NCBI GenBank assembly: GCA_022843955.1
Contig: JALHMQ010000032.1
Coordinates: 1 to 49,238 of the forward strand
Reading direction: 5' to 3'
Source: Burkholderiaceae bacterium
GTDB taxonomy: Bacteria > Pseudomonadota > Gammaproteobacteria > Burkholderiales > Burkholderiaceae_F
Length of the DNA stretch: 49,238 nt
The notes below the pieces were generated by a model. The model was not told the origin of the DNA, made no database searches, and saw only the letters and a program-made list of their open reading frames with translations. The position numbers were made by a program, and so were the translations under genes. This document shows, piece after piece, positions 33,905-44,472 of this stretch (position 1 is its first letter; every line of letters begins with the position of its first letter).

Positions 33905-34336
33905 GTGACTCACCCGTCGCCGTTGCTGCGGCCCGCCACGGCGGCCGATGCGGCAGCGGTGGCCGAGGTGTACCTGGCACACGATGACGACGACGTGCGC
34001 GGCTGGATCGCCGGGACCGTGCTGCCGGCCGGTAGCACCTGGGTGGCAGAGACTGCCGGCCGCGTGGTGGCGTTGCTCAGCGTTTCTCGCACGGATGATG
34101 GCGTCCACTGGATCGAGCATCTCTACGTGGACCCGCCCCAGGTGGGCCGCGGCACTGGCACGGCGCTGCTCGCCCTGGCGCTGCAGCGCTGCGGTCGCCC
34201 GTTGCGCCTGTACACGTTCGCTGCCAACGCGGGCGCGCGCCGCTTCTACGAGCGGCACGGCTTCGTCGTGATCGCGCAGGGCGACGGCAGCGGCAACGAG
34301 GAGCGCTGTCCGGATCTGCTCTACGAGCTGCGCTGA
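33905..34336 (+). CDS. GNAT-family N-acetyltransferase
   Basis: 143 residues from GTG 33905. LRPATAADAAAVAEVYLAH is the N-terminal strand and helix, IEHLYVDPPQVGRGTGTALL (about 75-94) the acetyl-CoA pyrophosphate loop (Q/RxxGxG/A), and LYTFAANAGARRFYERHGFV (102-121) the C-terminal motif. It starts 18 bases after glmU, so it is likely in its operon. Substrate unknown. Confidence 0.93.
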   Translation: MTHPSPLLRPATAADAAAVAEVYLAHDDDDVRGWIAGTVLPAGSTWVAETAGRVVALLSVSRTDDGVHWIEHLYVDPPQVGRGTGTALLALALQRCGRPLRLYTFAANAGARRFYERHGFVVIAQGDGSGNEERCPDLLYELR

Positions 34337-34349
34337 TTTCCGGCGCGCA

Positions 34350-34844
34350 TCAGACTGGGATCACCGGCGCGAACTTGCTGCGCTTGACGCTGAAGAAGGC
34401 GCGCACGTTGCGCACGTTCACCTGCGCGGTGAGCACGCGCTGCACGAAGTGGTGGTACGCCGGCATGTCGGGCACGTAGACGATCACCACGAAGTCCGGG
34501 CCGGCGGTCACGCGGTAGCACTGCTGCACCGCCGGCTCGGGGGCGACGCGCGCCTCGAATGCGTCCAGAGCCACCGCGTCCTGGCGGTCCAGCGTCACCT
34601 CGAGGATCGCAGTCAGGCCGGCGCCGATGCGCTGCGCGAGTGCATCGGGCGACAGCAGCGCCATCTGGCGCTCGATCACGCCCAGTTCGATCAGTCGCCG
34701 CACGCGCCGCAGGCAGGTGGCCGGCGACAGGTGGGCGCGTTCGGCCAATGCCTGGTTGGTGACGGCGCAGTCCTCCTGGAGCAGAGTCAGCAGGCGCCGA
34801 TCGGCAGCATCTAGGGTGGTTGAAACAGGTATTTCGACGTTCAT
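34350..34844 (-). CDS. Lrp/AsnC-family regulator
   Basis: 164 residues. LDAADRRLLTLLQEDCAVTN then ALAERAHLSPATCLRRVRRL is the N-terminal HTH (11-50); the RAM domain follows (AILEVTLDRQDAVALDAFEA, CYRVTAGPDFVVIVYVPDMP). Members sense amino acids. It is divergent from glmS over a 120-base AT-richer gap, and may control itself and perhaps other transport genes; the ligand is unknown. Confidence 0.95.
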   Translation of the reverse strand: MNVEIPVSTTLDAADRRLLTLLQEDCAVTNQALAERAHLSPATCLRRVRRLIELGVIERQMALLSPDALAQRIGAGLTAILEVTLDRQDAVALDAFEARVAPEPAVQQCYRVTAGPDFVVIVYVPDMPAYHHFVQRVLTAQVNVRNVRAFFSVKRSKFAPVIPV

Positions 34845-34964
34845 TATCGAAAGATTGTTGCGGTCATCTAAGTTGATGGCGAATTCTTGCGCAGAACCTG
34901 AAAAATCGACAACCTCTTTCGCAAGGAGGCTCCTACGATCCGTCCCCTCTTTGGGAGAGTCTCC
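34845..34964. promoter_or_regulatory. Divergent promoter region of the Lrp-type regulator and glmS
   Basis: 120 bases with much lower GC than the flanks (ATTATCGAAAGATTGTTG, GAATTCTTG, CTGAAAAATCG). CGATAAT-like text close to the regulator start and TTGATGG/TTCTTG runs could supply promoter boxes. GGGAG at 34951-34955 is the glmS ribosome site. Exact boxes cannot be fixed by eye. Confidence 0.5.
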
Positions 34965-36821
<1,857 letters not shown>

Positions 36822-36873
36822 CCGCAGGCCACCGCCGCTTGTTGTTGTGCACAGAAAATAAAGGCGCGGCGAT

Positions 36874-36907
36874 CAAAAAAAGCCGACGATCGAAAAAGAA
36901 AGTCGGC
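36874..36907 (-). terminator. Terminator-like hairpin reading on the minus strand
   Basis: AGCCGAC (36880-36886) and GTCGGCT (36901-36907) form a 7-bp stem with a 14-base loop. On the minus strand the stem is followed by a run of seven T (A-run at 36874-36880 on the plus strand). This would stop transcription coming from the right, toward glmS. It therefore hints that a minus-strand transcript exists in 36.9-37.6 kb. Confidence 0.5.
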
Positions 36908-37857
36908 TACTACGAGGCGCGTCTTGGGAGCCTCGAACGCTCCTTCGTTGGCGATGGACGTGCGGGTCCATTCGTCGCGGGCTGTCGGGCGCAACTTCAC
37001 TGCGCCTATTGGAGCGGAAGAAAGCAGACGGTCCGAACGGCAGTCAACGACCCCTTGCGGCTGTTGCCCGGCACCCGAAAGCGGGCGTTGGGATACGGCC
37101 CCTCACGTGCTGTCGCGCTCGTATCGCAGAACGGCGTGGAGCCGGCTGCCCACTCGAGGGGCGGGGTAACCGCTATCGACCTAATCGACACACCGCGGCC
37201 AGTGGAGCCCGTCCTCAACCGCGCCGGAGCAGCCCTTTCAACTCGACTAACCGTTGACAAGTTCCGCCTTGCACCGAACGCGTCTCTGCCATCGCGGCAG
37301 TCAGCATGGCAGATTCGGGTCTCCAACACCCGGGACCCAACGAGCAGGCTAAGGGGACACTGATCATGCCCCCTGGAGTTCGCGATCCGGAACCCCATAG
37401 CTTCCCAAACCGATTTCGACTGGTGATGGTAAGCGACCGCTTGGGAAAGAAGTTTCGAATCATCACTTCGATCTACGACACGAACTTCATACCTGAATAG
37501 CGATCTTCCAACCTGTTCATCTTTGACTTCGATTGAGTACTTGGCAGACGGCTCACGAACATCGTCCACGGCGACTCACTTTCTCCCCTCAGAGTCTCTC
37601 TGTTGCAGCCGCTTGTTCAATTCGAATGTCAATCCGGACGAAAGATGGGAGCCGTGATCGTGCCCATCAACGTCGCCGGGCATCAGCCAACGGCATCTGG
37701 GTGAAGGCAATTGAGCGATCGCTACCCTGAAGTAGCCGCCACGCAACGATGGCGACCTGTTTCGAGCCAGTTCGCCCGGAGCGCCGTAGTGTTGAACTGC
37801 GCGAGCAGATCGCGGCGATGCAGGAGGCGCCGCTGGTGGTGTGATGCTCCCGCACGT
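36908..37857. other. ~950 bases without a convincing complete gene
   Basis: GC is lower and codon patterns are poor. A minus-strand frame at 37006-37569 has a gene-like first third, described separately. The middle (37020-37370) has many short open frames on both strands with texts rich in Arg/Pro, as in degenerate or repeated intergenic DNA. Nothing matching a tRNA or transposase was found. Confidence 0.5.
37006..37569 (-). pseudogene. Possible decayed gene; only the N-terminal third looks coding
   Basis: 187 codons open from ATG 37569. Residues 1-65 (KYSIEVKDEQVGRSLFRYEV, then SKLLSQAVAYHHQSKSVWEA) have a normal amphipathic, strand-helix look. After ~66 the text becomes Arg/Ser/Cys-rich (LETRICHADCRDGRDAFG) and no longer protein-like, as after a frameshift or junction. 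The terminator-like hairpin downstream at 36874-36907 fits a former transcript. I do not recognise a family. Confidence 0.3.
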
Positions 37858-38553
37858 TCAGTCCAGCGATTGATCGAGGAACATCTGCTTGTCCACCGCG
37901 GCCCACACGGTCTTGTAGTACTCGTTGACGAGCGGCGGATAGAACACGTTGTCGAAGCGCAGCTTGACCTTGGTTTGCTTCGCGTTCTGGCGCACCAGCG
38001 ACAGCGTGAGTCCGGACATGCCCCGGCCCATCATTCCGGAGGTTGCGCCGACGTCGATGCCGAAGCCTTCGTTCTTGCGGTCGACGATCGCCGGCGGATA
38101 GCCCTTGGCGACCGCGTATTGGCGCAGCCCCTCGCGTTGCAGCGCCTGCGTCTTGGTCGGGCCTAGGTCCGGAATCGACGCCGTGATGTAGCCCGATACG
38201 CGCTCCATGTTGTTCACGCGGCTGCCCATCGTGGCGAGCGCGGTGGTCATCGAATCGAACACGCGGTCGAAGCCGCGGTTGAACGAGCGGTCGCCGAGTG
38301 CGAGCGACATCTTCTCGCGCTGTTCGTGCCAGGCCGGAAGGTCGGGGCTGTCCATCATGTCCTGCATCAGCCGCGACTGCGCGGCCATGTCGTCCATGTT
38401 CGGCATGCCGACCGCACCGCGTTGCTGGCCCATCAGCTCGGCGACGTTGGTGGGGCGGCCACCGATGCCGGTCATGCCGGCCAGCCCTCCGGCGCCTGCG
38501 CAACCGGCGAGCGAGAACGGCAGCAGCAACAGGAGTTCGCGTCGTTTCATCAT
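37858..38553 (-). CDS. Lipoprotein of unknown function, second gene of a pair
   Basis: 231 residues. MKRRELLLLLPFSLAGC gives a lipobox with Cys at ~18. The N-terminal half is Met/Gly-rich (GMTGIGGRPTNVAEL, PNMDDMAAQSRLMQDMMDSP); the C-terminal half has amphipathic strands (ERVSGYITASIPDLGPTKT, KVKLRFDNVFYPPLVNEYY). GGAGG stands 3 bases before the first ATG and 6 before the second (38550), so the second may be used. Nine bases separate it from the upstream lipoprotein gene; the two are probably one operon. Not recognised. Confidence 0.75.
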   Translation of the reverse strand: MMKRRELLLLLPFSLAGCAGAGGLAGMTGIGGRPTNVAELMGQQRGAVGMPNMDDMAAQSRLMQDMMDSPDLPAWHEQREKMSLALGDRSFNRGFDRVFDSMTTALATMGSRVNNMERVSGYITASIPDLGPTKTQALQREGLRQYAVAKGYPPAIVDRKNEGFGIDVGATSGMMGRGMSGLTLSLVRQNAKQTKVKLRFDNVFYPPLVNEYYKTVWAAVDKQMFLDQSLD

Positions 38554-38562
38554 CGGCCTCCG

Positions 38563-39072
38563 TCAAAACTGGCTGGCGCGCACCGAGTAGTCGGCCACCG
38601 TCTTGTCGGCCGCAAACTTCACGATGACGGTGATCGAGCGGATCGACGACGCGGCGCTCGATGCGGCCGCGCTGCGCGAGGCCGAGCCGCCCGCCTGCAC
38701 ATCGATGTACTTGAAGAACGCGCCCAGGCTTGCGCTGCCCTGCGCCGCCTGGCTGTTGGTCTGTACGTCGGTCTGCGTGACGCTGCGCTCGTAGACCCAG
38801 GTCTCGGTGCCGTCGCGATCGGTGGTCGAGATGTTGGGGCCACCGAAGATCTGCAGCAGTTCGAGCTGCGTGGTCTTGCCCTTGATCACCTGCGAAGTGA
38901 CGGTGCCGTAGGACAGCGCACTGGCGCTCACCTGCGGCGCTGGCGCTGCGTTGGCGGATGCGTGAACCGGCGCGGCAGCGGGCGGTGGCAGCGGGGCCAT
39001 CGGCGTCATGCAGCCGGCGGCAAGAAGTGCGGCGAAACATGGGGCAACGCGGGTCGAAGCGGCGTGGGTCAT
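38563..39072 (-). CDS. BamE/OmlA-like (SmpA) lipoprotein
   Basis: 169 residues. Lipobox LAAGC with Cys21. After a Pro/Ala linker, TSQVIKGKTTQLELLQIFGG then DGTETWVYERS and finally ITVIVKFAADKTVADYSVR form the helix-helix-strands order of the SmpA/OmlA fold (Gxxxxxvxxx FGxP then WxY). A Ser/Ala-rich loop (about 110-145) is inserted between strands. It is longer than BamE and lacks its context, so it is a relative, not BamE. AGGAGG lies 7 bases before the ATG. First gene of the pair with 37858-38553. Confidence 0.75.
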   Translation of the reverse strand: MTHAASTRVAPCFAALLAAGCMTPMAPLPPPAAAPVHASANAAPAPQVSASALSYGTVTSQVIKGKTTQLELLQIFGGPNISTTDRDGTETWVYERSVTQTDVQTNSQAAQGSASLGAFFKYIDVQAGGSASRSAAASSAASSIRSITVIVKFAADKTVADYSVRASQF

Positions 39073-39099
39073 GGTCCTGTCCTCCTGAGTTGAATCGCG

Positions 39100-41634
39100 C
39101 TACTCGCGCATCGCGGTGAAACTGAAGTTGTGGACGGTGCGTGCGAAGGGAGGAACGTTGATCGTGACGTTGGCTTCGACTCGGCGGCCGTCGGTCGATA
39201 CATCGAGCGGGTTTGTGGTCGTTGGAAACAACAGCCAAGGCCAGCCGGTCGACGGCGCCGCGGTCGTTGTCGTCGTGCCGTTGCATGTCATCACCTGGGT
39301 CGAGTCGATGAACGTGGTGCCGGACAGCAGCCCCACCTTGCGATCCGGGGTGGTCGACAGCAGGTCTCTCAGATCGAGGTTGAATCCGATCGCGGCGACG
39401 GTGCCGGCGCCCGCAACGGTCTTGGTCGGACCGGTGATGCTGCCGTTGCATGGCGGCAGCGTGCTCGACAGCGTGAGCAGCCCATTCGCGCTGCCGGCGG
39501 TCACCGACAGCAGCATCGGACCGCCCGCGAAGTCGCTCGGTGGCTCGAACACGAGATCGACCGCCCGCGCCGTGTTGGTGCTGCGGATGTTGCCGTCGTC
39601 GCTGATGGTCTGCTGCGTCGCCTGCCCGACCCACTTCCAGCAGCCGACGTTGGAGGCGCTGAGCATGAACGGAACGTCGGTCGGCAGCACGGCCGGCGTC
39701 GCGTTCGGGTCGGGGTCGCTGTTGCTAACGATCAACAGCAACTCTTCGATCCGCTCCGACACCCGGTCGCGGCAGAAGTACTTGGTGCCATCCGCGGTCC
39801 AATCTTCAGGTTCGCGCCATTGCCCGCCGATCTTCTTTACCGCAGTGAGCTTTAGATGCTCCGCCTGCGGCAGCGATCCGAGCGGATTGATCAGAAAGAT
39901 CGGACTGACTTGGTCCGTGAAGACCAGTCGCTCGTAGGCCAGACTGCGAGGCGCGATCTTTCCGCCGTTGGCTTGCAGCAAGTCCACCGTCAGCCGCCCC
40001 GCCGTCAGCGGCCGCGGATCCCGCGACACGATGTTGGCCATGCCGTAGTCGTAGTTATCCCAGCCGCGCAAGTCGGTGAGCACGTTGTCGCGCACGTCGT
40101 TCCACAGCGCCTTGCCGAACTCGGGCCAGGCGTCCTTCATGCTGCTGCCCACCGCTTTCAGCGCCACATCGAGCGAGTTGACGCTGCCATGCCCGATCCA
40201 CGCGTCGAACAGCGCCTTGATCGCCGGCGCGCCGTACTTGCGCGCCATGAACTGGAAGTAGATGTAGGTGGAATAACCGTTGGCCTTCTCGATCGACTCG
40301 CGGTGACCGCCCTTCAGGTAGTCGACGTAGTACGGACCGGTGCGCTGAGGAATGCTGGGCTCATGAAAGCCGTCCTCGCGGTTGTCGCTGGGAAAGACAT
40401 AGTCGGGAGCCCACTGGGCCGTGCCTTCGTCGATCCAGATGTAGTCAGTGCAGGCCGCCGCACGCTTCATCCCGAACTGGAACAAGTGCATCACTTCGTG
40501 CGCAAGCACCGTGCGGATGTTGCTCTGCCGTGTTTCCGCGGCGAGACTGCCGCCGACTTTCAGCTGGTCCACTTCGATGAAGGCGGGGGTGTTCTCGCAG
40601 CGACCGTAGCCCTTGGTCTGGCCGTACTCGTGCGGAATCCCGAGCTCCACGAAGTAGATGTCCAGCGCTCCGTCGCCGCCGTTGCAGGGCTCGGCCGCAT
40701 CGCCTTTCGGCGATCGTTCCAGCAAAGTTCTGAGAGATGAATCGATCTGCTCGATCACCGATGCGGCGTAGTCGAGCGTGGCCGCCTCGTTGCCGAAGGC
40801 AGTCGGAAACGAGTAGAAGTTGTATTGCGCCGTCGTGCGGCGAATCAGCAGGCCGTGCCGGATCAAGGCGTCAGCCACTTCCCTCGAGCAGATGCGCGGT
40901 TGGTTTGCCGTCGCGCGCACACCGGCACGCAGTGCGGCCTGTACGGTGGCAAGCCCGAGCTGCCGGCCGTACCAGCTCTCGGCGTAGATCGGCGGAATGA
41001 AGAACGGCCGCAGCAGGTCCTGCGTCGCTTGCGACAACGCGGACATCTGTGCCGCCACGGTCTGCATTGAGAAACCGCCTTGCGGGTCGGCCGGGCCTTC
41101 GTAGGCGGCCGGAAGGCGGTCGTCGCCGTACCTTGCGTACACGCGATACAGAAGCGCCTGCTCAGCGCTGATCGTGCCGGCCGCCAACGCGGCGACGATT
41201 AGCGATTCACTCGACGCGTCCGTGCTTGCGCCCTCGGTCCGCCAGACCTTGATGGTGGCCGACGAAGTCTTGCTGCCGTCGGTCGCGGTAATCGTCGCGC
41301 TGCCGCGTGCGAGCGCTTTGATCGCGCCATTGGCATCGACTTGCACGACGGCCGGATCGCTCGATGTCCACGAGACGGCAACGCTGGTGCCGATGACCGT
41401 CAGCCTGCCTTCAGCATTCTCGGCAAGATTCGCCCGTGCGGGCATGACCTTGAACGGCAGCGCCACGGGAGGTGGCGGTGGCGGAGGTGTCGGAGCAGGC
41501 GCAGGTGGCGGCGGTGCCGGCGGATTGCCGGGAGCATCGCCGGTGCCGCCGCAGGCTGCGACGAGGCCGATCGCGGCCGCCATCGCAGCGGCGCGCATCA
41601 GGGCACGAACAAGTGAAGTCTTGACTGCTTTCAT
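39100..41634 (-). CDS. Large lipoprotein with Big-2-like domain and gluzincin-type peptidase motif
   Basis: 844 residues from the ATG at 41634 (AGGAG 7 bases upstream; the GTG just before is less likely). Lipobox VAAC, Pro-rich linker, then a Big_2-like domain (~62-130: VSWTSSDPAVVQVDANGAIK, GSATITATDG). The peptidase-like centre has LAHEVMHLFQFG with H379-E380-x-x-H383 and WIDEGTAQWA with E403, the gluzincin arrangement of zinc ligands. A C-terminal ~250 residues are beta-rich. Probably a surface-anchored metallopeptidase. Its upstream region carries the two-block element shared with the next lipoprotein and the SARP-like gene. Confidence 0.85.
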   Translation of the reverse strand: MKAVKTSLVRALMRAAAMAAAIGLVAACGGTGDAPGNPPAPPPPAPAPTPPPPPPPVALPFKVMPARANLAENAEGRLTVIGTSVAVSWTSSDPAVVQVDANGAIKALARGSATITATDGSKTSSATIKVWRTEGASTDASSESLIVAALAAGTISAEQALLYRVYARYGDDRLPAAYEGPADPQGGFSMQTVAAQMSALSQATQDLLRPFFIPPIYAESWYGRQLGLATVQAALRAGVRATANQPRICSREVADALIRHGLLIRRTTAQYNFYSFPTAFGNEAATLDYAASVIEQIDSSLRTLLERSPKGDAAEPCNGGDGALDIYFVELGIPHEYGQTKGYGRCENTPAFIEVDQLKVGGSLAAETRQSNIRTVLAHEVMHLFQFGMKRAAACTDYIWIDEGTAQWAPDYVFPSDNREDGFHEPSIPQRTGPYYVDYLKGGHRESIEKANGYSTYIYFQFMARKYGAPAIKALFDAWIGHGSVNSLDVALKAVGSSMKDAWPEFGKALWNDVRDNVLTDLRGWDNYDYGMANIVSRDPRPLTAGRLTVDLLQANGGKIAPRSLAYERLVFTDQVSPIFLINPLGSLPQAEHLKLTAVKKIGGQWREPEDWTADGTKYFCRDRVSERIEELLLIVSNSDPDPNATPAVLPTDVPFMLSASNVGCWKWVGQATQQTISDDGNIRSTNTARAVDLVFEPPSDFAGGPMLLSVTAGSANGLLTLSSTLPPCNGSITGPTKTVAGAGTVAAIGFNLDLRDLLSTTPDRKVGLLSGTTFIDSTQVMTCNGTTTTTAAPSTGWPWLLFPTTTNPLDVSTDGRRVEANVTINVPPFARTVHNFSFTAMRE

Positions 41635-41663
41635 CACTTTCTCCTAGTTCTCCGTTACGACGG

Positions 41664-41710
41664 CAACTTAGTGCGTGAACGCCTTACTCGCTGAACCCGG
41701 AATCGGGGAC
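41664..41710 (-). promoter_or_regulatory. Shared two-block element, copy A
   Basis: Read on the minus strand: GTCCCCGATTCCGGGTTCA, 17 bases, then GCACTAAGTTG. It lies 29 bases upstream of the ATG at 41634. Both blocks are identical to copy B (43756-43802), while the 17-base spacer is not, so the blocks are under selection. The first block contains the inverted repeat CCCG-ATTC-CGGG. It may be a promoter with an activator site. Confidence 0.7.
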
Positions 41711-41759
41711 AGGCCGCATGCGGATTCGCGCTCGCCTGCGCCACCGCCACGCTGTACGG

Positions 41760-43724
41760 CTACAGCGCCGGCTGGCGCACGACAAAAACGCGATACGGCC
41801 CGCCGGGCACCTGCTGCTGGCGGCCGACGACGTACGCGGTGCCGGCCGGATCGACGCCGATATCCCACGGGTACTCGTCGGTATCGGCGGCCGCGCCCGA
41901 CATGCGCGGGAAGTTCGCGCGCATCTGAGCGCTGCTGTTGACGCTGCCCAGCCAGACCTTGCGCTTGCCCTGCGGCGTGCGCGCGGAACCGAGCTGCCAG
42001 GTGTTGGCCGAAGCATCGATGGCGCCATACAGCAAGTCGATGTTGTCGGGCAGCACCAGCGGAAAGCCCGGCTGCAGCGCGCCGCTGACGACGTTCAACG
42101 CGTTCAACTGCCGCGTCAGCGCTGTCGCTCCCGTGACGGAGACAAGCTGCAGCGGCGCGATAGCCCGCGAGTTCACCGGCCGCGCGATGAGGAACACCAG
42201 TCCGGGGAATGCCATGGGGAAGCCTGCGCGCGTACCGAGCGTGGTCGCCTGGAAGCTCGACACGTGGCCGCCGAAGGCGGGCGTGCCGTTGCCGAACCAC
42301 GTGCTTGTGAAGTACGCGTTGCCGGCGAAGTCGAGCCCCATGTCCCATGGCTCAACGCTGGTCGGTTGCGGGCCGCGCGGCAGCACGATCGCGAGCGGAT
42401 CACGCGCGAAGCTGCCGTCGGCTCCGCGCACTACCGCGTAGCTCCCGTTGACGATGCTGGCGTTCAACGCGCCGGAGCTGCCGAACACGTGGACGTTGCC
42501 GGTTGCATCGATGGCCATGCCGCGTGCGTTGTCAAACTGCGCGACGTTCCAGCGCACCGGAAAGCCGCTGCGCGGCGAACCGTTGGGGTTGAAGCCCATC
42601 AGTTGCACGGCCTGACCAGTGGTGGTCTGCACCGTGTAGGCGGCGAACACGTTGCCGCTCTGGTCGATGCGCAGCACATAGTTCGCGCTCGCCAGCGTGG
42701 CATCGGGCAGCGCGCGCAGCCACTGCACCGACAGATCGACGTTCAAGCGAGCGACGAATGCGCCAATCGTCACCGGCGCGCTGGCGGAAGACTGGGACTT
42801 GCGTCCGAGCAGATAGACGGCACCGGCCGGATCGGTCGCGACGTACACGATATCGATCTCGGGCCAATCGAAGTAGCGCACCGCCATGCCGGGCACGGCG
42901 CCGAACTGCCAAGTGTGCAGGCCCGGGATCACGCCGTAGGGGCTGAAGCTCGTGAGGTTGGCCGAGACGGTGCCCGTGGCGGCATCCACCGTGCTGTCGA
43001 CACTGGCCCAGCCCTCGGCCGTCGATCGTCCGATGCGCAGCGTCTGCACGTCCATGTCGGACGGCACTTGCGCCGGGTCGTAGCGCAGCGACAGCTGCAC
43101 CGGCTGCGCGAAGCTCATGCTCGGCTGGATGTCGTACAGCAGGTTACCCAGCGGCTGCGGCGAGTGCGCCGGCGCCGCGATCTGCGTCACCGCAATGGTG
43201 GTGTCGGCCACCACCGCGCCGGCCGGGAAGTCAAGCTTCACCGCGCCGCCGAGAAACATCAGCGTGCCGCCCGCAGGGCCGACCACGTTGCCCGGCGGCA
43301 TCGGCGGTGCCTGCACGCTCAGGCGCGCCGCCTGGCTGGTCGCGCTACCCGCGTTGTTGGTCGCCACCGCGCGATAGCGCTGGTCGTGCAGCGCCACGGC
43401 GGTCGCGGCGGTGCTGTAGGTCGTCGCCGTCGCTCCGGCGATGTCGCGCCAGTTGGTACCGCCGTCGCTGCTGACCTGCCACTGCAACGTGGGCGCCGGC
43501 GTGCCGTCGGCGGCGACGGTGAAGGAGGCCGGCGCCGGCGCGATGACGTTCGCGTCGACCGGCTGCGCGGTGAATGACGGTGCGACTGCGACCGGCCCGC
43601 CGGCCGCAGGCGGTGCGCCGCCGTCGCCGGTGTTGCCGCCGCAGGCGGCCAGCAGGCCGATCGCCGCCGCCGTCGCCGCGGCGGCAAACAGCCGGAACGA
43701 AGCAATGGGTTTGATCTGTTTCAT
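41760..43724 (-). CDS. Lipoprotein with Ig-like domain, ZU5-like stretch and propeller-like repeats
   Basis: 654 residues from ATG 43724 (GGAGAA upstream). Lipobox LAAC. Residues ~45-140 form an Ig-like domain (TLQWQVSSDGGTNWRDIAGA, YRAVATNNAGSATS). Residues ~142-250 (VGPAGGTLMFLGGAVKLDFP, GAVVADTTIAV, SLRYDPAQVPSDMDV) look like a ZU5/GAIN-type beta domain. The rest holds blade-like repeats (DIVYVATDPAGAVYLLGRKS, LRIDQSGNVFAAYT, GMAIDATGNVHVFG, DIGVDPAGTAYVVG), an SBBP/NHL-like propeller. No catalytic site seen. Surface binding is inferred. Confidence 0.85.
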   Translation of the reverse strand: MKQIKPIASFRLFAAAATAAAIGLLAACGGNTGDGGAPPAAGGPVAVAPSFTAQPVDANVIAPAPASFTVAADGTPAPTLQWQVSSDGGTNWRDIAGATATTYSTAATAVALHDQRYRAVATNNAGSATSQAARLSVQAPPMPPGNVVGPAGGTLMFLGGAVKLDFPAGAVVADTTIAVTQIAAPAHSPQPLGNLLYDIQPSMSFAQPVQLSLRYDPAQVPSDMDVQTLRIGRSTAEGWASVDSTVDAATGTVSANLTSFSPYGVIPGLHTWQFGAVPGMAVRYFDWPEIDIVYVATDPAGAVYLLGRKSQSSASAPVTIGAFVARLNVDLSVQWLRALPDATLASANYVLRIDQSGNVFAAYTVQTTTGQAVQLMGFNPNGSPRSGFPVRWNVAQFDNARGMAIDATGNVHVFGSSGALNASIVNGSYAVVRGADGSFARDPLAIVLPRGPQPTSVEPWDMGLDFAGNAYFTSTWFGNGTPAFGGHVSSFQATTLGTRAGFPMAFPGLVFLIARPVNSRAIAPLQLVSVTGATALTRQLNALNVVSGALQPGFPLVLPDNIDLLYGAIDASANTWQLGSARTPQGKRKVWLGSVNSSAQMRANFPRMSGAAADTDEYPWDIGVDPAGTAYVVGRQQQVPGGPYRVFVVRQPAL

Positions 43725-43755
43725 TCGAGTTCTCCGATCAGCGACGACGCAAAGA

Positions 43756-43802
43756 CAACTTAGTGCGCGTCTGCGTTTGTTGTTGAACCCGGAATCGGGG
43801 AC
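43756..43802 (-). promoter_or_regulatory. Shared two-block element, copy B
   Basis: Same two blocks as copy A with the same 17-base spacing, 31 bases upstream of the ATG at 43724. The spacers differ in sequence. On the minus strand the GGTTCA and CACTAAG parts sit at about -35/-10 distance. Confidence 0.7.
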
Positions 43803-43824
43803 AAGCGTTCGACGATCATCTGCT

Positions 43825-44361
43825 TCACACGCACAGCCGCGCGGGCTTGGCGAGCACCTGTCGCAGGCCCGCGCCTTCAACCGGTTCGTCGGTGCAGGTC
43901 ACCAGCCCCTCGGCGCGCAGCGCATCGAGAAATGCGCCGGGCGCAATTTCCGGCCCCAGCGGGCCGGCGGCGTGCAGGCTTGCGCCCGGATCGGTCAGCA
44001 CGGTGCTCTCTCCGTGAAACTGCAACGCCAGCTTCAGATACAGCTGTCGCTCGCCGAGCGTCAGATCGCTGCGCAGCCGGCACACGGAGCGCACCTCTGT
44101 GATCGCGACAACCTTGTCCACGATCTCACGCACCCACCAGCACTTGCCGAGCACCGGCGGATCGAAGTCGCGCAGCAGCTCGCGGAACGTGTCGCCGTCA
44201 TCGGTGAGCAGGCTTGCGATCACGGTGCGCGCCACCGCGGGCTTGCGCCAGCGCGCAAGCAGGTCGGCCAGCGCGCCGGCACGCGCGGCAAACTCGGCCG
44301 CGGCCTGATCGAGCGCCATATCGGCGGCGACCGGCCCGGCCGGTACAGAAACGCAGTCCAT
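43825..44361 (-). CDS. Hypothetical protein
   Basis: 178 residues, normal codon use for the window. It is mainly helical: QAAAEFAARAGALADLLARW, KPAVARTVIASLLTDDGDTF, RELLRDFDPPVLGKCWWVRE and DLTLGERQLYLKLALQFHG. No signal peptide and no metal or catalytic motif seen; it is probably cytoplasmic. It lies between the lipoprotein and the SARP-like regulator on the same strand, 111 bases downstream of the latter, and might be under its control. I do not recognise a family. Confidence 0.6.
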   Translation of the reverse strand: MDCVSVPAGPVAADMALDQAAAEFAARAGALADLLARWRKPAVARTVIASLLTDDGDTFRELLRDFDPPVLGKCWWVREIVDKVVAITEVRSVCRLRSDLTLGERQLYLKLALQFHGESTVLTDPGASLHAAGPLGPEIAPGAFLDALRAEGLVTCTDEPVEGAGLRQVLAKPARLCV

Positions 44362-44472
44362 CAGACCCTCCGCTGGGTTGTCAGCTCCAGGCGCAGGTGT
44401 AGCGGCGGCAGCGTTACGGCAGCATCACGGATCGCGTTTCTCGTACGCTTGCCTGAATAGTCGACAAGTTGG

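Noticed and set aside
34845-34964. A glmS ribozyme or riboswitch
   Set aside because: The gap is only 120 bases, and no ribozyme core was seen; in this group glmS is not ribozyme-controlled.
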